Shown: positions 49,325 through 61,413, numbered from the stretch's first letter. The stretch: DNA of 61,477 nt from Lentibacillus juripiscarius JCM 12147 (GCA_001311805.1 BBCA01000015.1:1-61477), one strand, 5' to 3'. Translations and numbers: made by a program. The notes: a model not told the origin generated them from the letters alone.

Positions 49325-51273
49325 ATGGAACAATTAACGATCACATTTCCAGACGGAGCAGAGAAACAGTTTCCTGCAGGGACTACAGGGGAGGACATTG
49401 CGGCCTCTATCTCCCCGGGGCTGAAAAAACAGGCACTTGCCGTTAAACTAGACGGGGAATTGGTGGATCTCCGCCGGGAACTCCCACATGACGGCACAAT
49501 TGAAATTGTCACTTATAAGGACGATGCAGGTGTTGACATTATGCGCCATTCAACCGCACATCTACTCGCACAAGCGGTCACTAGGCTGTATGGCGATGTC
49601 AACTTTGGTGTCGGACCGGTAATTGAAGAAGGGTTCTATTACGATATGGACCTGGAACATTCCATCACACCGGAAGACTTACCAAAAATTGAAAAAGAAA
49701 TGAAAAAGATTGTTGACGAGAATTTGGAGATAGAACGTGTGGAAGTTTCCCGTAATGCGGCAAGGGAAATGTTCCGGGAATTGGTGATGATCTGAAACTG
49801 GAATTGATTGATGCTATTCCGGAAGATGAGCAAGTAACCATTTACAGGCAAGGGGAATTTTTTGACCTATGCCGTGGGGTTCACGTCCCATCAACAAGCA
49901 AGATCAAAGCATTTAAACTGCTGAGTGTATCTGGAGCCTATTGGCGCGGAGACAGCAATAATAAGCAGCTGCAGCGTGTATATGGCACAGCGTTTGAAAA
50001 GCAAGGACAGCTTGATGAACATTTAAAGATTCTTGAAGAACGGAAAGAACGTGATCATCGTAAACTTGGGAAAGAATTGGAGATCTTTAACGTTTCGCAA
50101 AAGGTTGGACAAGGACTGCCACTCTGGCTGCCAAAAGGTGCGACCATCCGCCGTAACATTGAGCGTTACATTGTCGATCTGGAAGAACGCCTTGGCTATG
50201 ATCATGTGTATACACCAGTACTTGGCAGTGTTGAACTTTACAAAACAAGCGGACATTGGGACCACTATCAAGACGACATGTTCCCTGCAATGGAAATGGA
50301 CAACGAAGACCTAGTCCTGCGCCCGATGAACTGTCCGCACCATATGATGGTGTACAAAAACCAGCTGTGGAGCTACCGCAATCTCCCAGTACGCATCGCG
50401 GAACTTGGCACGATGCACCGTTATGAAATGTCCGGTGCTTTGGCAGGACTGCAGCGGGTTCGCGCAATGACGCTGAATGATGCACATATCTTTGCCCGTC
50501 CGGACCAGCTTAAGGATGAATTTGTCCGAGTGGTCGAACTTGTTCAGAAAGTATACAAAGATTTCGGGATTGACGATTACTACTTCCGGCTTTCCTATCG
50601 TGATCCGGATGACAAGGCAAAATATATTGACAACGATGAAATGTGGGAAAAAGCACAGGCCATGCTGAAAGAAACGATGGAAGAAATGAATGTCGAATAC
50701 ATTGAAGCGGAAGGAGAAGCTGCCTTTTATGGTCCAAAACTTGATGTGCAGGTGAAAACAGCTTTAGGCAAGGACGAAACATTGTCGACTGTACAGCTTG
50801 ATTACCAGCTGCCGGAACGATTCGATTTGACTTATATTGGCGAAGATGGCAATCAGCATCGTCCGGTTGTGATCCACCGCGGTGTTGTTTCCACCATGGA
50901 ACGGTTTGTTGCTTTTCTGATTGAAGAATATAAAGGGGCATTTCCGACTTGGCTGGCACCAGTTCAGGTAAAAGTAATTCCTGTCGCACCGAAGGCTCAT
51001 CTGGATTACGCCACGAAAGTTGCTGATAAATTACGGTATCAGGGTGTTCGCGTGGAGGTTGATGAACGAGATGAGAAAATTGGCTATAAGATAAGGGAAG
51101 CACAGACACAAAAAGTTCCATTTGCCTTAGTGCTTGGAGATAACGAAATCGAAAATGATGCTGTGAATGTCCGCCGTTATGGGGAAAATGATTCACAGAC
51201 ACTGGCCTACGAAGACTTTGAAACAATGATTAAAGAAGAAATAGATCAAAAGGTATTGCGGAAAAAACAATAA
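49325..51273 (+). CDS. thrS: Threonyl-tRNA synthetase ThrS (frameshifted)
   Basis: About 649 aa. Domains: TGS (1-62), editing domain with [12 protein letters not shown], class II core (motif 2 [24 protein letters not shown], motif 3 region) and anticodon-binding domain at the end. One G missing near 49785 (GGGAATTGGTGATGATC). Preceded by a Thr T-box. Confidence 0.95.
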
Positions 51274-51367
51274 GATATCATCGGAATGCTGTGATGTTTC
51301 TGGGCTTTTCATTCTGCAGGAACCATGATACACTGACATTGGACGTATTAGCGATAGCAGGTGACGG

Positions 51368-51396
51368 TTGACAGAATATCCGATCAATGCTATTCT
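51368..51396 (+). promoter_or_regulatory. Sigma-A promoter of infC-rpmI-rplT
   Basis: TTGACA (51368-51373), 17-bp spacer, TATTCT (51391-51396). Confidence 0.85.
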
Positions 51397-51414
51397 ATAA
51401 AAGCTAAAATGAAA

Positions 51415-51550
51415 TGATCTGAGACAAGAAGAAGCACCCGCTTCTCACCTGATCGACGCTGGTTTAGCAGTCGGCTGGTTCCGTACTTTTCAGCAAACGA
51501 TGGAAGACGTGTGGGTGCATAGTATGCCCGCACGTTTTGTTTGATAAAAA
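51415..51550 (+). promoter_or_regulatory. L20 leader (autoregulatory) of infC-rpmI-rplT
   Basis: Between promoter and infC: AGAAGCACCCGCTTCTCACC, a conserved-type L20-binding element, and a terminator ACGTGTGGGTGCAT / ATGCCCGCACGT with TTTTGTTT (about 51511-51545). Known in B. subtilis: free L20 binds the leader and favours termination. Confidence 0.8.
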
Positions 51551-51606
51551 TGGACACTTGTCAATGACGGATCAATAACATAAATAAAAAATGGAGGTGG
51601 CTGGCA

Positions 51607-52123
51607 ATTAGCAAAGAGATGAACGTCAATGAAAAAAATTCGTGCCCGCGAGGTGCGGCTGATCGATTCGAACGGCGATCAGCTGGGAGTGAAGTCACGT
51701 AACGAAGCGCTTGACATTGCCCAAACACGGGACCTTGATTTGGTTATGGTGGCACCGAACGCGAAACCACCAGTATGCCGGATCATGAATTACGGGAAAT
51801 ACCGTTTTGAACAGCAGAAGAAAGAAAAAGAAGCACGCAAAAAGCAAAAAGTTATCAATGTTAAAGAAGTACGTTTCACTCCCGGGATTGGCGAACATGA
51901 TTTCAACACCAAATTAAAGAATGCAAGAAAATTCCTCTCCAATGGGGATAAAGTGAAGGCATCAGTACGTTTCCGTGGGCGTGCAATCACGCACAAAGAC
52001 CTTGGCCGCGAAGTACTGGACCGGATGGCAGAGGAAACAAACGATGTTGCAACGGTTGAATCCAAGCCGAAGATGGAAGGCCGCAATATGTTTATGATGC
52101 TTGCACCAATTAAAGAAAAATAA
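51607..52123 (+). CDS. infC: Translation initiation factor IF-3 InfC (frameshifted near start)
   Basis: About 172 aa. Starts at the unusual codon ATT 51607 (MSKEMNVNE), 9 bases after GGAGG, the AUU start typical of infC, then an extra A near 51638 separates it from IRAREVRLI. Seen: [21 protein letters not shown] linker and the C-terminal 30S-binding domain. First gene of the operon. Confidence 0.93.
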
Positions 52124-52152
52124 GCTTTTAACTGTACAAGGAGGATACCAGT

Positions 52153-52346
52153 ATGCCAAAAATGAAATCTCATAAAGGCTCACAGAAACGTTTCAGCAAA
52201 ACAGGCACGGGCAAATTCAACGCGGGCATGCATACACAAGCCACATGTTTGCGAATAAATCACAGAAACAAAAGCGTAAACTGCGTAAAACAACCACTGT
52301 TTCGAAAAGTGATTTCAGACGCATCAAAACAGTGCTTCCGTATTAA
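52153..52346 (+). CDS. rpmI: Ribosomal protein bL35 (frameshifted)
   Basis: About 64 aa. [18 protein letters not shown] start is bL35; one A missing near 52220 (TTCAACGC should be TTCAAACGC, giving [17 protein letters not shown]), after which it ends LPY. Confidence 0.95.
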
Positions 52347-52420
52347 TTAGTATATGACCGATTAATGTATAAAAACGACTATAAAAACATCTATTCAATC
52401 GTATTCAGGAGGGATTTACC

Positions 52421-52778
52421 ATGCCACGTGTAAAAGGTGGAACAGTAACACGCCAGCGCCGTAAAACGCGTATTAAAAACTGGCAAAAGGGTATTATGGT
52501 TCGAAACGGACGCTATTTAAAACAGCCAAACAGCAAGTGATGAAATCCGGTCAGTATGCTTATCGTGACCGCAGACAGAAAAACGTGATTTCCGCAAGCT
52601 TTGGATTGCACGTATCAATGCTGCAGCACGTATGAACGACATTTCATACAGCAGAATGATGCACGGTCTCAAACAGGCTGGTGTCGAAGTGAACCGCAAA
52701 ATGCTGTCAGATCTTGCAGTTAATGATGAAAAAGCTTTCGCACAGCTCGCTGACAAAGCAAAAACTGCATTAAAATAA
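52421..52778 (+). CDS. rplT: Ribosomal protein bL20 (frameshifted)
   Basis: About 119 aa. [15 protein letters not shown] start; after repair near 52477 and 52575 (both A-runs) it reads [34 protein letters not shown] and [20 protein letters not shown]. Also the leader-binding regulator of its own operon. The RNA-binding N-terminal arm is complete in the repaired frame. Confidence 0.95.
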
Positions 52779-52812
52779 CGTTCTGATTTACGTGTTTCAT
52801 AATGTAGAAGAG

Positions 52813-52851
52813 AGTGGCCAAAATCCTTTGAATGGGTTTGGCCCTTTTTTA
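52813..52851 (+). terminator. Terminator of infC-rpmI-rplT
   Basis: GGCCAAA / TTTGGCC with TTTTTT. Confidence 0.85.
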
Positions 52852-52871
52852 CTTGGAAGGGGATTTCCAGT

Positions 52872-53159
52872 ATGGATGTTGCAAATCTGGTTTTGTTTTA
52901 TTTGATAGGGATCAATGCCATCACGTTTATGTTAATGGCGCTCGACAAACATAAGGCGAAAAAACATGTTTACCGCATACCGGAACGGACTATCTGGACG
53001 CTGGCCATTTTAGGCGGTGCGGTCGGTGTCTTTCTTGGAATGAGGCAATTTCGTCATAAAACGAAACACCGCTCGTTTACGATCGGTGTGCCAATACTGA
53101 TTCTGCTGCAGGCAGCTATTTTCCTCCGCTTTCTTTTCTCACGCATTAACGGGCTGTAA
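52872..53159 (+). CDS. ysdA: YsdA, DUF1294 membrane protein
   Basis: 95 aa. N-terminal membrane helix, then MALDKHKAKKHVYRIPERTI, the DUF1294 signature, and two more helices. Function unknown. Follows rplT as ysdA does in B. subtilis. Confidence 0.9.
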   Translation: MDVANLVLFYLIGINAITFMLMALDKHKAKKHVYRIPERTIWTLAILGGAVGVFLGMRQFRHKTKHRSFTIGVPILILLQAAIFLRFLFSRINGL

Positions 53160-53395
53160 AACCCCCCCGCCTTTAAAGTGGAAAAGCCAAAACGGAAGGT
53201 GGGGGATAAACAGCCCGGCCGATAATAACGCGACGTCCTCGAAAAAGAAAAGCTTTTTTTCTCACGAAGAGGCTGTGCTGTCGCAGCTTTCCTTGTCCTG
53301 TCGCAACGCTTGCACTAGCACGTCCTGTGCATCGTAAATTCCTGATTCGTTCTACTAACAATCAGTGGGAGATAAAAAAATCTCACTGATTGAAG
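53160..53395. repeat. Hairpin and repeat-rich intergenic region
   Basis: CCCCCCGCCTT / AAGGTGGGGG directly after ysdA (likely terminator), then GC-rich stretch with AAAGCTTTTTTTCTC and GCACGTCCTGTGC, possibly another dispersed repeat, then a perfect AATCAGTGGGAGAT / ATCTCACTGATT hairpin at 53360-53391. No gene visible. Confidence 0.5.
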
Positions 53396-53479
53396 TTTCA
53401 CTTCATGTCATAAAGGCTCGTCTCTTGTCATATAGATGTACCAATTGGATGAAATAAGGAGTGATGAAGGAGGGAAGAG

Positions 53480-54096
53480 ATGGAGCTGTTGGGCAATTAC
53501 CTGTTGGCATTTATTGAAACTGGCGGTCTGTTTGCACCGGTCTTATTCATTAGTTTTCATTTACTAAGGCCGCTTTTTTCCTCCCGGTCGTGTTTATATG
53601 TATTTCGGGTGGTGTCCTCTTTGGAGCTGCAGCGGGTACTTTATATTCGGTTATCGGGATAACGTTGTCCAGTATGATGTTTTACGGCTTAATCAACTGG
53701 ATGCCGAAAACATTTGCCAAACTGATACGGCTAAAGCAGCGGTTAATCGGCAATAATGCTGCGTTTACTGCATCCCAAATAGCTGTACTGCGACTCGTGC
53801 CATTTATCCATTTTCATCTGCTGTCATTGTGTCTGATTGAGATTTCTGCTAACTTCAGAGACTACACAAAATCATCATTGCTTACCAATATACCACTTGC
53901 ATTTATTTACACCTCTGTCGGCCAATGGATTTCACGTTTGTCCCCGCTGTACATCCTCTTATTCTTGCTTGCCCTGCTGCCGTTTATCTATCTCTTGCGC
54001 AGAAAAGAAATGATTATAAATGGGATGAATTTTTCCAGGTCAGTACATGATGGCCACATGCACATCCGGGCGCACGGGTGTGCATGTGTTTGGTAG
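53480..54096 (+). CDS. TVP38/TMEM64-family membrane protein, YtxB-like (frameshifted)
   Basis: About 205 aa. Membrane protein of the DedA/VTT group: LFAPVLFISFHLLRPLFF then, after adding one T near 53580, LPVVFICISGGVLFGAAAGT, the SGGVLFG re-entrant segment, and four more helices. The family is thought to move lipids or modulate the membrane. AAGGAGGGAAG precedes ATG. The last residues may run into non-native sequence, as RAHGCACVW is unusual. Confidence 0.8.
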
Positions 54097-54209
54097 ACAA
54101 GGAGGTATAAATATTTTCTTACTGTATAAGTGCAACTAGGGCGCGCGCCTTCTACCGATCCGGAAATACTTGGATGCTTGTCGTGTTGCAAGTTTATTCA
54201 GCGGAACTG

Positions 54210-54335
54210 CACTCCTCGCAGGTCTTGGTCCTGAGAAAGCTTCTCTCGGACTTTTCGGCTGTATTCGGTTGGGCTTTTGACCTTGAGAAGCTCTCTCCTG
54301 GACTTTTGGTGACGCAAAAAGCAACAGTCTTTTAG
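54210..54335. repeat. Tandem ~51-bp repeat, second locus
   Basis: Two units with TCCTGAGAAAGCTTCTCTCGG and CCTTGAGAAGCTCTCTCC, both followed by ACTTTT; same family as 1-125 (GAGAAGCTTCTC palindromes). Ends with GACGCAAAAAGCAACAGTC, shared with about 44485. No gene in 54097-54454. Confidence 0.6.
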
Positions 54336-54454
54336 GAATCTCTTTAGCGATAAGCCAAGTTTTCTAATTGCATGATTTTGTTTTCTGTTTCTTCCCACAC
54401 TGTTTTCACCTGAACGTGTTACAATGAAGGAAAAGGGAAATGGGGGGGCTTTCC

Positions 54455-54940
54455 ATGGAATGGTCATCATTATACGTGATGCAAAAGCAACTGGATGATT
54501 ATATTGAAACGCATCATCAATTGGTGAATGAGGACTTATTTGAAAAAAAATACCTTGCTCTGCTGACGGAATTAGGCGAACTGGCAAATGAGACAAGATG
54601 CTTTAAGTTCTGGAGCACTAAACCAAGGAATAAACAATCGGTCATTTTGGAAGAATACGTTGATGGTATTCATTTCATTCTTTCACTAGGTATGGAAAAA
54701 GGATACCGGAGTGCACCTGATCCAGTAAATGCTGCGGCACCGGATGAGTCTGGCCAATTTATTCGGGTTTACGACACATGTGCTAACTTTTATCATCATC
54801 CATCTGAACAGCTTTACAAAGAATTGCTTGGGCAGTATGTGAAACTTGGGGAGCTGCTCGGATTTGACGAACAAGCCGTCATTGATGCATACCGAGAGAA
54901 AAATGAAATTAATTATGAGCGGCAGGATCAGGGATACTAA
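54455..54940 (+). CDS. Dimeric dUTPase-like all-alpha NTP pyrophosphohydrolase
   Basis: 161 aa, unbroken. All-alpha NTP-PPase fold: ELGELANETRCFKFW supplies the ExxE metal site and EEYVDGIHF the second ExxxD site. Family members hydrolyse dUTP to dUMP, limiting uracil in DNA. ATG follows ATGGGGGGG with 5 bases. Confidence 0.85.
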   Translation: MEWSSLYVMQKQLDDYIETHHQLVNEDLFEKKYLALLTELGELANETRCFKFWSTKPRNKQSVILEEYVDGIHFILSLGMEKGYRSAPDPVNAAAPDESGQFIRVYDTCANFYHHPSEQLYKELLGQYVKLGELLGFDEQAVIDAYREKNEINYERQDQGY

Positions 54941-55003
54941 TGTGAAAATAGTTTGTCATTATGGCTGAAAACGTTATAATGAAGAAAAAGGAGGCAATTA
55001 CAT

Positions 55004-56089
55004 ATGGCAAAGTTAGATGAAACAAATACGATGCTAAAAGACTTGACCGATGCAAGAGGAATCCCGGGAAATGAAAAGGAACCAAGGGAGGTCATGGAAA
55101 AATATATTTCCCCGTATGCTGATGATGTGTATACGGACAACCTTGGCAGTCTGATAGCGAAGAAGTCCGGGGATGTGGATGGACCGAAAATCATGGTTGC
55201 CGGCCATCTGGATGAAGTAGGTTTTATGGTAACCAGAATCGACGATAACGGTTTTATTTATTTCCAGACAGTTGGAGGCTGGTGGGAGCAGGTGATGCTT
55301 GCTCAGCGTGTTACCATTATGACCGCTAAAGGAGACATAACAGGCCTGATTGGTTCCAAACCGCCACATGTGCTGTCCAGCGAGGAACGCAAAAAGCCTG
55401 TGAAAATAAAGGATATGTTTATCGATATCGGTGCAGCTGACAGAGAGGAAGCACAAGAATTCGGGGTACGCCCAGGTGACTCGATTGTCCCTTATTTTGA
55501 ATTCACCCAAATGAAAAATGAAAAAATGCTAATGGCAAAAGCCTGGGATAATCGGATTGGCTGTGCGATAGCCATTGAAGTACTGAAACAGCTGAAAGAG
55601 GAGAAACATCCAAATACAGTATACGGTGTCGGCACAATTCAGGAAGAAGTTGGACTGCGCGGTGCACGCACTTCTGCCCATGCTATTAAGCCGGATATTG
55701 GTTTTGGTGTCGATGTTGGTATTGCTGGGGATATGCCCGGTGTTTCGGACAAGGAAGCCGACAGCAAGCTTGGTAAAGGGCCACAGATCATCATTTATGA
55801 TGCATCGATGGTACCAAGTATGGGAGTCCGTGACTTGGTGGTTGATACCGCCGATGAGAAAAATATTCCGTACCAGTTCGCATCCATGGCCGGCGGTGGC
55901 ACAGATTCCGGGTCCATCCATTTGACAGCGGATGGGGTGCCATCATTGTCCATTACGATTGCAACTCGTTATATTCACTCTCATGCTGCTATTTTGCACC
56001 GTGATGATTTTGAAAATGCCGTAAAACTGATTGTGGAGACCATCAAAAAGCTGGATAGTGACAAAGTGAAAGAAATCAAACTGGGCTAA
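55004..56089 (+). CDS. ysdC: M42 family aminopeptidase, YsdC
   Basis: 361 aa, unbroken. Two-metal aminopeptidase: [10 protein letters not shown] (His/Asp), [10 protein letters not shown] (Asp), [12 protein letters not shown] (catalytic Glu and ligand), VDVGIAGD (Asp) and [10 protein letters not shown] (His). Forms large tetrahedral complexes in the family. AAAGGAGG site. Confidence 0.93.
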   Translation: MAKLDETNTMLKDLTDARGIPGNEKEPREVMEKYISPYADDVYTDNLGSLIAKKSGDVDGPKIMVAGHLDEVGFMVTRIDDNGFIYFQTVGGWWEQVMLAQRVTIMTAKGDITGLIGSKPPHVLSSEERKKPVKIKDMFIDIGAADREEAQEFGVRPGDSIVPYFEFTQMKNEKMLMAKAWDNRIGCAIAIEVLKQLKEEKHPNTVYGVGTIQEEVGLRGARTSAHAIKPDIGFGVDVGIAGDMPGVSDKEADSKLGKGPQIIIYDASMVPSMGVRDLVVDTADEKNIPYQFASMAGGGTDSGSIHLTADGVPSLSITIATRYIHSHAAILHRDDFENAVKLIVETIKKLDSDKVKEIKLG

Positions 56090-56106
56090 AAGTTTTTTCC
56101 AAAAAT

Positions 56107-56148
56107 AAAAAAACGGCACTCCGATTGTAACTTGGGGTGCCGTTTTTG
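56107..56148 (+). terminator. Terminator of ysdC
   Basis: AAACGGCACTCC / GGGGTGCCGTTTTT. No gene recognised between it and sspI on either strand. Confidence 0.85.
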
Positions 56149-56359
56149 CATTTTAAAACTTGCTGTCATGCTAAATAGGTGTTCATGACTTTATTAACGT
56201 AGTGCTTTGTTTCGTTATTCTAAAATACCGTAGAAAAATGAGGGAGATGCTTTCTCATAATGGATATACGCAGTTCAGGCAACGTCGACAAGTATCAGGC
56301 ATCCCGCCAGTTTATACCGATACAGCTGAAAGGACAACCATTTTTACAGAATTGGCTGC

Positions 56360-56387
56360 AAAAAAGGCGAATGTGCTGACATCCGCC
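56360..56387 (-). terminator. Terminator of sspI
   Basis: On the minus strand GGCGGATGT / ACATTCGCC followed by TTTTTT. Confidence 0.8.
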
Positions 56388-56609
56388 TTACGCATCATTT
56401 GCCTGTTTGACGCCCTGTTCGAGTGATTCAATCATTTCCTGCTTGTCTTGTTCGTCTGACTGTTTCCAAATTAGTTCAAACAGTACGCCAAGACCTGGTA
56501 GCATTTTTTCTTCGCCTGCCTGAATCGCATCGACAATCGTTGCCTCCAATTGCTCCTGATCATTGGAAGCGATGTTGGATAAAATCGCTTTCCGTAAATT
56601 AAGATCCAT
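56388..56609 (-). CDS. sspI: Small acid-soluble spore protein SspI
   Basis: 73 aa, unbroken, begins [12 protein letters not shown] and carries [16 protein letters not shown], the family core. Minor SASP made in the forespore (sigma G) and stored in the spore. AGAGGTGG site. Together with ytrHI and ytxC it supports an endospore former. Confidence 0.94.
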   Translation of the reverse strand: MDLNLRKAILSNIASNDQEQLEATIVDAIQAGEEKMLPGLGVLFELIWKQSDEQDKQEMIESLEQGVKQANDA

Positions 56610-56708
56610 GATACCACCTCTTCTGATTGTTGAAACTAAGGATAGTTTGACCTGTGAACCCTAAAATATGTATGATAAGAAAGAAAAACAATTCGTGTGG
56701 GGATGAGT

Positions 56709-57449
56709 ATGGTTATAACGTCATTGCAAAATGAACAGGTGAAAAATGGAATAAATTGCACAAACGAAAAGGACGCATGCAGGCAGGTATGTTTCTTGTG
56801 GAAGGATTCCATTTAGTGGAAGAGGCCTACCAAAGCGGGTGGGAGATTGCCGAGATTATTGTACAGGAAGAAATGGACCGTCCTGACTGGTGTAAGCACC
56901 TGCCAGTTGTTATGGTCAGCAGGAAAGTGCTGCAGCATATTACACAGACAGAAACCCCGCAAGGCATCGCAGCAACTGTGTACATGAAAGAGCCAGAGGA
57001 GATAACTGGCAATACGGTGCTTCTAATGGATGCCATCCAAGATCCGGGCAATGTCGGCACGATTATTCGAACAGCGGATGCCGCTGGTTTTGCTGGCGTC
57101 GTACTTGGGGAAGACACGGCTGATTTGTTTAATGACAAAGTAATCCGATCAACTCAAGGGTCATTGTTTCATTTGCCAATTGTACAGGCTGATTTAAAAG
57201 AAAAAGTTCCTGCAATGCAGCAGGAAGGATTCACTGTTTGGGCTGCTGCACTCCGGAATGCCTCCTCCTTTGAAAAAACTGGACGTCAGTCAGCGAACGG
57301 CGTTAATCGTTGGAAACGAAGGAGCAGGGATCAGGGAAGACATTATCGAATTGGCTGATCAATCGGTCACTATCCCTGTCCGCGGACAAGCAGAATCGCT
57401 GAATGTCAGTGTCGCAGCCGGTATTTTAATGTATTATATTCACGGTTAA
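56709..57449 (+). CDS. ysgA: TrmH/SpoU-type RNA methyltransferase, YsgA (frameshifted)
   Basis: About 247 aa. SAM-dependent SPOUT enzyme acting on rRNA or tRNA. Motifs: QDPGNVGTIIRTADAAGF, ALIVGNEGAGI and ESLNVSVAAGILMY, which form the trefoil knot. Breaks near 56749 and 57283 (A-runs). Lies before pheST, as in B. subtilis. Confidence 0.9.
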
Positions 57450-57453
57450 AGGC

Positions 57454-57482
57454 TTGCATATTTCGGCAAAACTATTTATAAT
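57454..57482 (+). promoter_or_regulatory. Sigma-A promoter of pheST
   Basis: TTGCAT (57454-57459), 17-bp spacer, TATAAT (57477-57482). Confidence 0.85.
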
Positions 57483-57514
57483 AAAAGAAATTTGATGGAA
57501 AATGAATTTTAAAG

Positions 57515-57765
57515 GCGTTGAAAGAGACGTGCTGTAAAGGATTGCAGCAGCTAAAGGGAAGAGGTGTCACGGACTGAAAGCATCTCACTGCGGCATTTAT
57601 GGCAACTTCACTCTGGAGCCGGCACTTGGACCTTATGCTTAAGTAAAGGTGCACCGGATTAACGATCCGTTAACAACGAGAGCTGGACACAGGACAATTG
57701 TGTCAACAAGGGTGGTACCGCGATATCATAGCCTCGTCCCTTTGATGGGATGGGGCTTTTTATAT
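57515..57765 (+). promoter_or_regulatory. T-box riboswitch of pheST
   Basis: T-box AGGGTGGTACCGCG at 57709-57722, terminator AGCCTCGTCCC / GGGATGGGGCT with TTTTTA (about 57730-57763), candidate specifier TTC (Phe) at 57607-57609. Read-through when tRNA-Phe is uncharged. Confidence 0.92.
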
Positions 57766-57805
57766 TGACCGAAACTGCCGAACAACCGTATAAGGAGGTA
57801 TAGTG

Positions 57806-58854
57806 ATGAAAGAACAATTAGAAGCAATCCGCCGGGAAGCACTTGATAAAATAGATGGAGCAGCTGATTTAAAGGCACTTCAGGACATCAAAGTGACTTA
57901 TTTGGGTAAGAAAGGGTCACTTACAAGTGTACTGCGGGGAATGGGCAGCCTTTCCAAAGAAGAAAGACCTGCAGTAGGAGAGATGGCCAACAATGTTCGC
58001 GAGGCTATCACAAATGAAATTGCGAAAAAGACGGACGAACTTGAAAAAGCCGCATTGGAGGAAAAACTGGAAAAAGAGGCGATAGACGTCACATTGCCGG
58101 GCCGTCCGATTCACGTTGGCGGACCACATCTTCTGACAAGCATTATCGAGGAAATAGAGGACTTATTATTGGCATGGGTTTTGAAGTGCGGGAAGGTCCG
58201 GAAGTGGAAACGGATTACTACAACTTTGAAGCGCTGAATCTTCCTAAAGGACATCCGGCACGTGACATGCAGGATACATTTTACTTAACAAATGAGCTGC
58301 TGCTAAGAACACATACATCACCTGTACAGGCAAGAACCATGCAGCAATATGGCGGGTCCCGCTCAGTCAAAATGATTTGCCCGGGAAAGGTTTACCGCCG
58401 GGATACAGACGATGCGACCCATTCCCATCAGTTCACACAGATTGAAGGGCTCTATGTTGACAAGCATGTCCGGATGAGTGATTTGAAAGGGGTTCTTGAC
58501 AAATTCGCCAAAAGCATGTTTGGTGATGACCGCAAGATCCGTTTACGCCCAAGCTTTTTCCCTTTTACAGAGCCATCGGTGGAAATGGATATCTCCTGTA
58601 AGGTATGCCATGGTGGTGGTTGTTCGGTCTGTAAGCACTCCGGTTGGATTGAAATCCTTGGCGCTGGGATGGTACACCCGAATGTTCTGGAAATGGCTGG
58701 ATATGATCCGGAAATTTATACTGGTTTTGCATTCGGGATGGGGCCGGAACGTATCGCAATGCTGAAATATGGAATTGATGATATTCGGAACTTCTATACA
58801 AATGACAAACGCTTTCTTACTCAATATCATCATGTAAAAGGAGGTACATTATAG
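57806..58854 (+). CDS. pheS: Phenylalanyl-tRNA synthetase alpha, PheS (frameshifted)
   Basis: About 349 aa. N-terminal coiled coil (tRNA arm), then class II core: [35 protein letters not shown]. Also [13 protein letters not shown]. One T missing near 58167 (GACTTATTATTGG). ATG 57806 lies 7 bases after AAGGAGG. Stop overlaps pheT start (TAGTG). Confidence 0.95.
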
Positions 58855-61278
58855 TGCTTGTATCGATAAATTGGCTGAACAATTATGTTGATACTGGTTC
58901 GATTTCCCCTGAAGAATTAGCGGAATTAATTACGAAAACCGGTATCGAAGTGGATGGAATTGACCATATCGCCGAACAAAGCAGCAATGTTGTTATCGGC
59001 CATGTTGACGCGTGTGACCAGCACCCGAATGCGGATAAGCTGAATCTTTGCCAGGTCGATGTTGGTGATGAAAAATTGCAGATTATATGCGGGGCACCGA
59101 ACGTCAGACAAGGACAAAAGGTGGCAGTTGCCAAACCAGGTGCTGTGTTACCGGGCAATATGAAAATAAAAAAGCAAAACTGCGCGGAGTCGAATCAAAC
59201 GGCATGATTTGCTCGCTGCAGGAACTTGGCATCGCGGAAAAATACGTACCGAAAGATGTTGCAGACGGCATTTTCGTTTTCCCTGACGATACGGCCGTTG
59301 GTGCGGATGTTCAGCGCCTTCTGAATTTGGATGATGCGGTGCTGGAATTTGACTTAACGCCAAACCGTTCGGATGCTTTAAGCATGCTCGGTGTTGCATA
59401 TGAAACGTCAGCGATTCTGGATAAAGAGCTGACAATGCCGGATGAAGGTGTGCAACCTGACAGCGAGCTTGCGTCAGACTATATTTCTGTTGATGTAGAG
59501 GCAACGGATTTGAATCCATATTACGGGGCATTTATCGTAAAGGATATTGAGGTAAAACCATCCCCGCTATGGATGCGCAATGCCCTGATGGCCGCCGGAA
59601 TTAGGCCAATAAATAATGTGGTCGATATTACCAACTATGTGCTGCTGGAGTATGGTCAGCCGCTGCATGCATTTGACTATGACCGTTTTGGTTCCAGCAA
59701 CGTTGTCGTCCGGCGTGCCGGTGATGATGAACGCATGACGACACTGGACGGGGAGGAAAGAGTCTTGTCCGGTGATAACCTTGTTATTACAAACGGAGAA
59801 GAGCCTGTTGCACTTGCCGGTGTCATGGGCGGTTCGAATACCGAAGTAAATGACAACACGAAAACGATTTTGCTGGAAGCAGCATATTTCTCCCCGCAGG
59901 CAGTGCGTACAACTGTAAGAGATACAGGGCTCCGTAGTGATTCCAGTACGCGATTCGAAAAGGGTGTTGACCCTAATAGGGTTGAACGTGCCGGATTCCG
60001 GGCCTGTCACCTGCTTGAAGAGTATGCCGGAGCAACCGTACTAACCGGACCAGTTGTTTTTGACGAATTGGACCGTACCGAAAAAACGGTAGCTATCACA
60101 GAAAAGGCGATCAATCATCGCCTGGGAACGGTAATTACTTCAGCTGAAATAGAAACCATCTTAACCAAACTGCAATTTCCGTTTGTGGAAAACGATGATG
60201 TGTTCACCGTAACGGTTCCGACCCGCCGCGGGGATATTGTCATTTTTGAGGATATGCTGGAGGAAATTGCACGCATGTACGGGTATGATAACCTGCCATA
60301 CACACTTCCAGAAGGATCATCACAGGCAGGCGGACTGACAAAACGGCAGGAGCTGAAACGAGCAATAAGCAGTTATTTACAGGGTGCCGGACTGATGGAG
60401 ACGATTACGTATTCACTGACCGATGAAGCTTCGATAGGCCGGCTGATGAGTCCAGATCTGCGCATGAAAGAACCTGAACCTGTCAAACTTCCAATGCCAA
60501 TGAGTGAAGACCACAATTATTTGCGGCTAGGCATGCTGCCGGAATTGCTGAAGTCAGTAGCGTACAACCGGGCAAGGAACCAAATGGACATCAGCTATTT
60601 TGAAATGGGAAATGTGTTTATTTCGAATGAACAAACACTTTCACATCAGCCGAAGGAAAATTTGCGGTTAGCAGGTGCCATGACTGGTATGTGGCTGCGT
60701 CATCCGTGGCAGCATGAGCAGAAACAAGTCGATTTCTATCTTATCAAAGGAGTGGTTGAAGGACTGTTCGCATTTCTGGATATCCCGATTTCCTTTGAAC
60801 AGGCGAAATTGCCTGATATGCATCCTGGCCGGTGTGCTTCCATTTCGATAGATGGACGTACCATCGGATTTCTGGGCCAGACACATCCGGTTATGGAAAA
60901 AGACATGGACCTTGGCGAAACATTTGTGTTTGATATCGACTTGGAGAAGGTCATGGATTTGTACACGAATACAACGGGCTATGAACCGATTCCGAAATAT
61001 CCAGCCATCGCAAGGGACATTGCATTCATTGTGGATGAAGATGTGAAGGCAGGGGATATTAAAGAAACCATTGAAACGGAAGGGACACCGCTGGTTAAAA
61101 ATGTCCGGATTTTCGATGTCTACAAAGGGGAGAATTTACCTGAAGGCAAAAATCAATTGCCTACAGCCTGTTCTACCAGGACCCGGAAAAGACACTGCAA
61201 GACGATGAGGTTGAACAGTCCTATCAAAGAATCGTTACAAGTGTCAATGAGAAGTTTGATGCGTACGTGCGTTCATAA
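58854..61278 (+). CDS. pheT: Phenylalanyl-tRNA synthetase beta, PheT (frameshifted)
   Basis: About 809 aa. EMAP-like tRNA-binding domain (to about 150, PNADKLNLCQVDVG), B3/B4 editing domain (LTPNRSDALS), B5, class II-like core, C-terminal FDX-ACB ending DAYVRS. Breaks near 59170 and 61150 in A-runs. GTG start within the pheS stop; forms the alpha2-beta2 enzyme. Confidence 0.95.
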
Positions 61279-61413
61279 TATAAGCTGATGAATGCTGATA
61301 GAGCAACCGCCAATCTGGGGTAAGTAGTTCTCTTACCGCAGACCATTGTTCAGGTTAATTAACTAGAAATGGACGTATTAAAAAACATTACTCTGTGGCG
61401 GTCTTCGTTATTA

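Noticed and set aside
56202..56426. 74-codon frame before sspI
   Set aside because: No ribosome site, and it runs through the sspI terminator and into the antisense of sspI.
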